Assembly (NCBI GenBank): GCA_973895155.1
Contig: OZ316895.1
Location: 4,774,001 to 4,838,000, forward strand
Direction of reading: 5' to 3'
Source: Marsupella aquatica
Taxonomy: Eukaryota; Marchantiophyta
DNA: 64,000 nucleotides
Under the pieces are notes generated by a model. The model saw nothing but the letters and a program-made list of their open reading frames with translations, did not search any database and was not told the DNA's origin. A program made the translations under genes and the position numbers. Below, in pieces: positions 56,832 through 64,000 of this stretch (the first letter of the stretch is position 1; every line of letters begins with the position of its first letter).

Positions 56832-59800
56832 TCAGCCTTCAACTGTATCCAGGGTGAACTGCTTCAGCCAAATGATCACTTCATTCCTCTGCATTCATAC
56901 ACAAGAAGGCCAATTGTTTAGAAAGGGTTCCCACAGATTGGGTACACCAGAAAATCAGGAGATCAAAAGCAATGTAAACTAAGGAATGACTTGCATCATC
57001 CTTTTCAACAATGCTATGCTGAGACTTGGAACAGTCTGCTCAATACTGACTGCAATGATTTATCCCTTTCAGAAAGCTAATCAGGTTAGTCACACAAGAA
57101 AATTATTCGTTCTCTTGTGGACATCGTCTGGCAGTTCAGAACTTCACGTGTAACTCGAATGCAAGCTCACAAAGAAGGCGATTGGCCATGTTGATCAAGT
57201 CTAGACCCTACCAAAAAACGTAACAGAATTTAAGCCCCTACTTCACGGAATGCGCGGTACTTAGTATGTGCGAGGGCCCACTTTTGTATTTTTCGTTCAT
57301 GAGTTTGAAGTGCAAAACATTTACAAATATGCGTTCAGCAAAAGTAGGGGCATACCCTCATGAATGCCCAAGTGCGACCTGGATCATTGTAACGAGCAAG
57401 CAAGTACCCCTCTTCTGGCTGTTCCTTGTCTTCGATCAAAGCTGCTCGCAGTACTCTTTCCTTGTCCTTTATAGTATCTTCATCTGCCTCTCCACTAAAT
57501 CTGATAACAGCAGCAAAAGTTTTCTCCACCGGACGAACCTTGACTTCTTCTGACAAGGGAGATGGAGCACTGCACCACAGAACACCCATTGTGAAGATCC
57601 ACAGTTACATCTTACCTAAGAAGTAAAGTCAAGAGTCAAGAACTGAAATGATATGGCCAAGGATAAAATGTACTATTGCTTATTCTCTTGTCAAACAAGG
57701 ACAACGACAAAGAAGTTCAAGTCCTCAAGCCAACACAGTCACTTATCTATATACTGCTTTTGTTTATTCTACCTTAGATTCCGCACATCTGTATAACACC
57801 TGGTATCTTGACACTACTACCTTTCTAGGAAAATTCTCTAAGTCGGTGGGTCTGCACCAGATGGCGTGTCTCTATATATGTCATGGAGAATGTGAATCTA
57901 GATCTGTCTCTTAGCGTGACTCTTCAAGATGGAAGAACACCTACAAACTCGAATTAGCAATATCGTCCATTTGTTTGTAGCTCAATAATTCTGTACAAAC
58001 ATACGTAGCTTAATCGTACAGATCGAGGATGGATGAACACTCCATCTAGCTAAATTGACTAAACTGTCCGAAAACATTTTTTTCTAGCAGTCGAACCATA
58101 AGAGAGCTCTACAGTGAATTGTTCTTTACCTTGAAAGCTCCTTTTGAAGTGGAAGGACAAATTGCAGTTGAAATGAATTATCAGCTGACTGATTAAATAC
58201 TGGGGTTGTCATTTTCATCTTCTCGCCTTCTGAATTCTTCCCAAACAGATATCTGTACCAAAGTAGGAGACATCCAAGGGAATAAACACTTCTGACGTCC
58301 AAAGAGAAGCTGTCAGGATGTAAGAAACGTCTGATGAGAGTAAAGGCACAACATCTTCAGAGGACCACACACAATTATGCAGTGGGGGTTATTGAGGTAC
58401 AAACCCTGCAACTTCATTGAATCCTTTGTTGCCAACAATTTGATCCACGGGAGTTTCTGCCACAAGGAATTGCTCGTACTGCCTCACCTGAGCTCCGTCA
58501 CAAATTAAGAAGAAATGCGATATTATGTGTGAGAAATCTCCGTTTCAAGAATTTTTAAGTGACACTAAAAATTCCAGGCTTAAGTATAAATAACTACCTC
58601 ATATATTGAAGTCCTCTTTAATGTCTTGTATCTTGGGGTCTCCAGGTCTGGAGTCTTATACATCCTCAGCTGATTGACACAACCACACGCCAAGTTGCTG
58701 AGAAAGGCCCATCCTTAATTTCATGCTAACTATAACATAGCAGTGAAGACTGAGTAAAGAAAAACCCAATAATATACCAAATCATCGAACCTGCTTGTAC
58801 AAATCTGCCACAGCCTCCAAAGAGAAGTACTCGTTGTTTTTAATCGAATCCCAGTAATCCTGCCCAAAAGCACGAGGGCAAGCCAGAGAAATGGTCAATA
58901 CGTAGCCCAAACGATCCACAGCAGGACGACAATTAGTAAGGCCTGATCAGATCTTTGAGACAATTAAGTTATGCCAAATTGCTTACACTGGTTGTAAGCG
59001 AATCATAAGATTTGCAACTGACCTACCTGATATTTACAGGATCTCTGTTCGAGACCCCTTGGGTCTGTCTCAACAAACAAACATATGATAGAGCGATGAA
59101 ATAACGAGAATACTCTAGTGACAACTGTTTGTGACGGTTTGGGACAACATAATTGTAAAATAACCTGATTGGAGATCATAGAGTCCACTTTCGGCTAGGA
59201 TAAAAGTGTAATGAAAACATACAACATGACGGTTGAATTTCCCCGTTTCTTCATTCACAGTCATCTCAGACGTTCCTGTGAAAATGAGCTCAGGTCTCCA
59301 TGGAATAGGAATGAAGTACATTGTCATAGTCCAGCGAGTGGTTATTTCCGTCGGGCCTGTCTGTCAGATAAAGCTCCAACGTTACAAAATTGGCTGTTGT
59401 GAACGCAGAGATACAAGAACAACTGCCCAGTGTCTACAAAACGATCCCAAACTTCCTAGCCTAAAGACTCCCAGCGTTTACCAGCAACTTTAAAGTCAAC
59501 CGTTCAGACAACAGAAAAGATGCACTCAGCTGAACCTCAAATTAATCCAAGCTTCGAAAGAAAAATCGAATCTCTTGCATCACTTAAACTGGGCCCAGAT
59601 GAAGACAGAAGCAATGAGAATTTGTACGGCAAACGGATGGGACCCCAAATACTATCATCCACAATATGCATGGCGTAAATCAAATTTGGATCCCCTTGGG
59701 TGCAATGAGTTTAATTTTAGGCAGTAAGAGAAGTGCAAGTTTGAAGCTCGGTTTACATGACCCTGCTTGCCCCACAGGGGAAAAACATTTTTTTCCCCAT

Positions 59801-60993
59801 ACATTGTTTTGCCCACACGTACGTTTTTTTCCCCATACATATTGAACAAGGAGATTTTCTTCGACGTCTGAGATTCTGAAGGGGAGGAACCACAGCAAAT
59901 GAATGATTGCACAAAGTGAACAAACCTGTTTTACGCTGTGTAGCTCAAACTTTGGAGTCAAAACCCTACGAAGAAACTGGATGTTGAACAAATAGCCATC
60001 CAAGGTATCATACTTGGTGATTGGGTCTTTGAATTCAACCTTCTGGTCATACATATTTTTATCAATGCCTTGCTCGTCAAACAGATGGACCAAATCTTTT
60101 TCTAGAAAGGCCATCAGCTCCTTCATCTTCGGAGAATCATAATCGTATTCTTTCTGTTGTTCTGTTGATGTTGGTGCCAATGCTGAGCAGATCATTCCTT
60201 GCTTCCTCCTCGATACACCTGCTTCTCCTCTACATGCATTACCATAAGCTTAGCACCTTTCATGAGCTGCTTATGTGTAGAACGATTTTGGTAATACCAT
60301 AACATCAATTGGGAACATTCCTCGGGCCATTTCGAGAGGTCTTTATTTCCACAAAAGCTCGGCCTGTCTACTTTACTCATCTTGCATCTAAAAAGAATGC
60401 AAAATTTTAGATGGAGCTAAAAGTTTGAAATTGCGTGCATGAACAAGAATCACACAAGTCATGAAGCTTTGACTTTTAAGGTATTTGTGTAAGAGTATGG
60501 AACTTTCAACATACTGATGGGTTCTTGTGATCCCTCTCTGAGTTTGCCAGAGTTGAGAAACACAAAACAATAACAAATGAAGCACCGCTGAGCATAAACT
60601 GATAAGGGTGACGAAGACTCTGCACAATTCCCCAAGAGTAAGCTCAATTTTATTGTAGGGAGCTCAATTCAGAACATAAGGCCACGGATTTATTTGAGGT
60701 CAGTTAAAACTCCACAGAACACACCTTTTAACTGCTCCCATGTCATGTCGGCCGTTGCCGAAGCTCAGGTTCTGGGATGATGAGCTCGAACAGGGACTGC
60801 TCTCAGTTCTCAACCTCCCCCTTGTACAAGTGTCGACCGCAGAAGGTGCAGCAGCAAGCCTTGGCCCTCCTAGAGACACTCTTGATGAAGAGTGAGTAGC
60901 ACTAGAGGTGAAGGCTCCAACAGAGGGAGACGAAGGAAACTTCATACGTTTCATTGTTGAGGGAATTTGATGTAAGCTCGCCGTACCAGCCAT
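56832..60993 (-). CDS. DUF2358-SOUL heme-binding protein, 9 exons
   Basis: Exons in transcript order: 60993-60725, 60229-59926, 59360-59226, 58859-58791, 58669-58598, 58487-58405, 58252-58130, 57569-57356, 56888-56832. They total 1326 nt, 441 aa, all phases closing. The N-terminus is Ser/Arg-rich and plastid-transit-like. DUF2358 covers about 120-255 (MAFLEKDLVHLF, DPITKYDTLDGYLFNIQFL, PWRPELIFTGTSEM). The SOUL domain covers about 265-440 (YKTPDLETPRY, VRQYEQFLVAETPV, GYLFGKNSEGEKMKMTTPVF, YNDPGRTW, RRNEVIIWL). The architecture is that of Arabidopsis At5g20140 (HBP5). SOUL proteins bind heme or tetrapyrroles, and plastid members are linked to tetrapyrrole and heme-oxygenase function; this role is inferred. 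Exon 2's acceptor (GCATGTAG) is weak: an alternative acceptor near 60390 opens a frame with a stop, so the exon 1/2 junction is the main uncertainty. Confidence 0.9.
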
Positions 60994-63248
60994 ATCTACT
61001 TGACTGAGAGTGACTCGAAACTACCAGCTTCAAACGTTGGCAAAATGAATCGAGTTACTCTCCCTCTTTGCAAATCTTGCGCTAACACTCTACCTCCGGA
61101 CTCCGATCTGAAATCTGAACAAACAATTAAAATCTCTGAGTACATTGTCCAATACGAATTAGCTGAGCTGACGACCAAACTAAGCTGGAACGATCCGCAT
61201 CTTGGATTCTTAAGTCCTGTAACACAAATACGGTCGACGAACGGACTCGGGTATTTGTTCTGTGGTTGTTAACTTTCATTTCAAACCCAGTAAATTCTAA
61301 AGCATTTTAATAATATATTCCGAGAATAGAATTGATCGGAGACCTCACTGTTAGATAGCCTGACTACAAACTAAGTACAGTAAATTCCCTCCTTGGGCAC
61401 AAATATTGTCGACTCTGAATGCAATGGCTCTCTAACTCCAATCTGCTTTTACCTGGCACCGACTCTCCTCCCCAGATTGAGTCATTCCCAATTTGTGAAT
61501 ACAGCCCAATTGAACTAACGAGAGATCTTTGACTGCTTCAACAACAGAGATTTTAAAGAAACATTCACGCATGAATATTGTGAGAGCCAAGCGCCAAATG
61601 ATTCACATGACACGCTGTTAAATTTGTCATCGGCAAAAGAGTCAATGACCTCACAGTTTGGTCTCAGTACCTCCCACGTTCAATTCAATCCAATTCAGTT
61701 CAGTCGAATCCAATCCAATTCAGCTCAACCCAGCTCGGTTGTAATGTACACTTGCTTGTTCAGAAAAGAGTCCCAGCAACGAGTTTTGATCCAGCAACGT
61801 CGATCCTGTGCAGTGGAATGGACAGCAGAATTTCGTAATTAAGAGTAGAACACACCTGTCCGTCTGCCTTGGAGGCAGCGAAGTTTGAATGGTGTTTGCT
61901 CGCACCGTGAAAGGGGGAGGGGTGAAACGTGTCCTGTCTAACCAATCTCTCGTGTGTTCTCCTCCACACCAGTCCTGTCTGCCTTCTCCCCTTGCTTGCT
62001 GGCCCCACTCTGCTCGTGACCACACATACTCGGGCTCAGGTTTCAGGGGCCTTAAGGGGGGGGGGGGATGCATTCCAAGAACTCTGAGGCAACTCTTTTC
62101 TTTTCTGTTTTTCCTATCTCTGATCTTAGCCGTTCAAATGTGGGAACATGACCCTCGGGGCACAATCTAGCAAAACCTGTTAGCGTGCCTGTATTTTGCT
62201 GATGTGTCCATGCTTTTTAATCAAAAATGTACACTACGAGGTGGTCTGAAGAATAGATGCTTGGTCAATTTCTCTATTTCTATGGAGGATCTTGCATTTA
62301 TATTCCTGACCTGACAAATTTTGGCTCACTCATTTGAACTTGAGTGAATGCAACAGACCTCATGTTTGCAATGGGTGAAGACGGATGATTTGTGCCCGCT
62401 TAGTGATCCCCTTATGGGAGGTGTTTTAGGATATTTTTATTTCCTTGCCTATGAAATAACTTAAATTTTAAAGCCCCTCTTTTGTTATTTATGATGCAAA
62501 ATGTATATCCTTTTCATTCGGACATTTGCTTCTCCTGACCATCGCCTTCTCATGGTAGGTTCTACAGGGGACATTTTATTTCACTCCGCTGCTTCCTCTA
62601 TCACCTGGCAATTTCCCCTGTCAGTTACCCTTTGTTTCTCCCTGTGCACAGGCGGAAAGACAAATAGACCAGTAGACACCACCATTAGAATAGAGAGGGG
62701 ATTTATAAACATTGTGGGGGCAGGGGGGGAGGTCACCAATGGAGATTCAGGGGGTGTGCGTCCCTTCCATTGTTGCCCAAAGTGGAGTGTAGTTTCTAAA
62801 AATAATTAAAACAGTTTGGGAGGCCTCTTTAACCCAGCACTGGCCATATAAGAGGAGAAGTTTCCAATACTTCTTCCTTTTTCACACTACTCTCCTCTCG
62901 AGTGAGATTTTGCTCCACAATTTTAGGAAAAAGATACCAAAAAAATGGTGAAACTTGGTGGATCCAGGTTTCTCCCTAAATGTATTTGGATTACATAAAC
63001 CATCCAAGGTGATCCGCCATTGGTCCCAGGCCTACCCAAGCAAGATTGGCAGTGAGCCTCAGGGGAGGGGGCCAGAGTCAGGATAGGGGCATGGTGGTGC
63101 CTGGCCAGGCAGCTGACCACCATAGGCCACAGATCAGTGGTGGGTAGCCTTGGGTGGTTTATGTAATCCACATACTAGGGGGGCAGGTTGATAATTAAAA
63201 TAGTTTGGGGGCGGTTGGTAATTAAAGTTAATTTTGGGGGTAGGGTAC
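60994..63248. other. Upstream region of the SOUL gene and repeat-bearing intergenic DNA
   Basis: The first several hundred bases contain the SOUL gene promoter. An ATTCAATCCAATTCAG-like simple repeat is at 61679-61736 and a run of 12 G at 62056-62067. The inverted-repeat element is at 62987-63170. Frames up to 117 codons are shadows without domains. Confidence 0.45.
62987..63170. mobile_element. Short inverted-repeat element (MITE-like)
   Basis: The left arm TGGATTACATAAACCATCCAAGG (from 62987) pairs with the right arm ending at 63170; the complement reads TGGATTACATAAACCACCCAAGG, one mismatch in 23. The 184-bp unit is non-coding and GC-richer than its flanks. No clear target duplication is visible, so the class is open. 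Confidence 0.6.
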
Positions 63249-63251
63249 TAA

Positions 63252-64000
63252 GAGCATCTCCAGCGGTCCTCCTTTAACGCCCGCAAATGCCAAATATTAA
63301 GGATGGCGGTCAAATATGGAGACTTGCACCTCCCATCGGTGCCCCGTATCCCTAAAGTCATAGCGGCCGACTAGCCAACTTGGGTACACCCGCCGCCAGT
63401 TTTGGCATCATTGGAGGTCGCGAGACAAACCTGCCATCCTGCCCCCCATTGTAATCAACGGACTGCACATCACCACGCGTCATCATTGCGAAGTGACCCT
63501 CTCCAAGTTTAACCAGACATGGCAAGTTTCAAAATGTATGAATCTCCCGCGACGCTGTGAAATCACGACTTTTTTACTGTGTACCTTGAATGTTTGTGCA
63601 CTCTGCATAGTGCACTCCTCGTGTGCTCTCGACAGACATCCAATTGCAGACATCGACACTGTAGGATCATGGCAACCATCCGCAGGAAAAATTACATAGA
63701 AGAAGAATTGAAGCAACTTTGCTACATCGTACTTCATGTCTCTCAAGACCCGTGTGTAGGGAATGGACAACGAGCTGAAAAGTTTTGGGACCGGGTGTTT
63801 GAACACTATGAGAAGCACAAGCTGCGTGGGAGTGAGGTGAGGGGGAAGAAATCACTTGAAGGCAAGTGGCATGACATCAAGCACGATGTCTCCAAATTCA
63901 TTGGGTGTTTTCAGCAAGTAGATTCACGTCAGACTTCAGGGACCAACGAGGCGGATACATTGAGAGTTGCGAAGGAGTTATACAATGATAACCATCCAAA
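63252..64000 (+). mobile_element. Left part of a PIF/Harbinger-like DNA transposon
   Basis: The sequence GAGCATCTCCAGCGG starts at 63252 directly after TAA (63249-63251). That is the terminus and 3-bp TAA/TTA target site expected of PIF/Harbinger elements. About 415 bases downstream the Myb/SANT-like ORF1 protein of such elements begins (63669). The transposase and right end lie outside the window, so the target duplication cannot be confirmed here. Confidence 0.6.
63669..64000 (+). CDS. Myb/SANT-like (trihelix-type) protein of a PIF/Harbinger element, N-terminal part
   Basis: Open from ATG 63669 to the window end (110 full codons, no stop). It starts MATIRRKNYIEEELKQLCY and carries FWDRVFEHYEKHK, SLEGKWHDIKHDVSKFIG and TLRVAKELYND. 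These match the Myb/SANT-like domain of plant proteins often mislabelled glutathione-S-transferase-T3-like or NAM-associated. The tryptophans of the helices (FWDR, KWHDI) are present. In PIF/Harbinger elements this DNA-binding protein partners with the transposase; domesticated single-gene relatives also exist. The nearby element end at 63252 favours a transposon copy. Whether the frame stays open beyond 64000 cannot be seen. Confidence 0.75.
   Translation, partial: MATIRRKNYIEEELKQLCYIVLHVSQDPCVGNGQRAEKFWDRVFEHYEKHKLRGSEVRGKKSLEGKWHDIKHDVSKFIGCFQQVDSRQTSGTNEADTLRVAKELYNDNHP

Noticed and set aside
62056-62067. G12 run as a possible regulatory element
   Set aside because: A simple homopolymer with no nearby structure; likely ordinary microsatellite DNA.
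1-64000. CRISPR arrays, bacterial operons, prophage or integrated virus
   Set aside because: No regularly spaced direct repeats with unique spacers, no operon-like gene packing and no viral proteins were seen; all confident genes are plant nuclear genes with introns or plant-specific motifs.

Overview
This is nuclear DNA of a land plant. The evidence is GT-AG introns, plant-specific families (CHUP1, plant-type rhomboid, a DUF2358-SOUL protein, a plastid-type alpha/beta hydrolase, a Pelle/WAK-like kinase, an F-box/kelch protein), TTTAGGG-type repeats, and LTR, MITE and PIF/Harbinger debris. I cannot name the species. Two intron-free genes, modest introns and long GA/CT-rich leaders would suit a bryophyte or other seed-free plant, but that is inference.

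Layout. 1-0.5 kb: last two exons of a CHUP1 gene, followed by strong hairpins. 0.95-9.2 kb: gene-poor, with one TA-flanked MITE and two GC-rich patches. 9.7-18.9 kb: CpG-rich leader and a complete 16-exon RAD16-type SNF2/RING gene (1042 aa) that carries three separate internal duplications (first exon, exon 11/intron 11 junction, last exon). 19-27.5 kb: repeat-rich desert with a 140-bp tandem array, a direct-plus-inverted repeat cluster, a 187-bp array and a solo LTR with a perfect target duplication. 27.6-31.2 kb: 8-exon alpha/beta hydrolase on the minus strand. 32.9-34.2 kb: intron-free F-box/kelch gene (minus). 35.3-35.9 kb: unrecognised acidic-tailed gene split by an apparent single-base frameshift. 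37.5-39.0 kb: intron-free rhomboid protease (minus). 39-44.7 kb: non-coding, with minisatellite-like repeats. 45.0-46.2 kb: receptor-like kinase without ectodomain whose C-terminal tail looks frameshifted. 46.9-47.3 kb: a second frame-broken coding fragment. 48.0-48.8 kb: a possible small minus-strand gene with a 177-bp duplication upstream. 50.5-50.8 kb: second solo LTR of the same family, also with perfect target duplications. 51.7-55.0 kb: mitochondrial adrenodoxin-type ferredoxin (6 exons) with a telo-box upstream. 56.8-61.0 kb: 9-exon DUF2358-SOUL heme-binding protein (minus). 63.25-64 kb: left end of a PIF/Harbinger-like element with its Myb/SANT-like gene running off the window.

The genes are unrelated housekeeping or signalling genes and do not form a pathway or cluster. 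Exon models were built by matching splice phase to family conservation; all complete models close in frame. No novel multi-gene system was found. The most informative observations are the triple internal duplication of the RAD16 gene, the inverted-repeat cluster at 20.4-21.7 kb, the two solo LTRs with intact target duplications, and three apparent single-base frameshifts that may be real or may be assembly errors.
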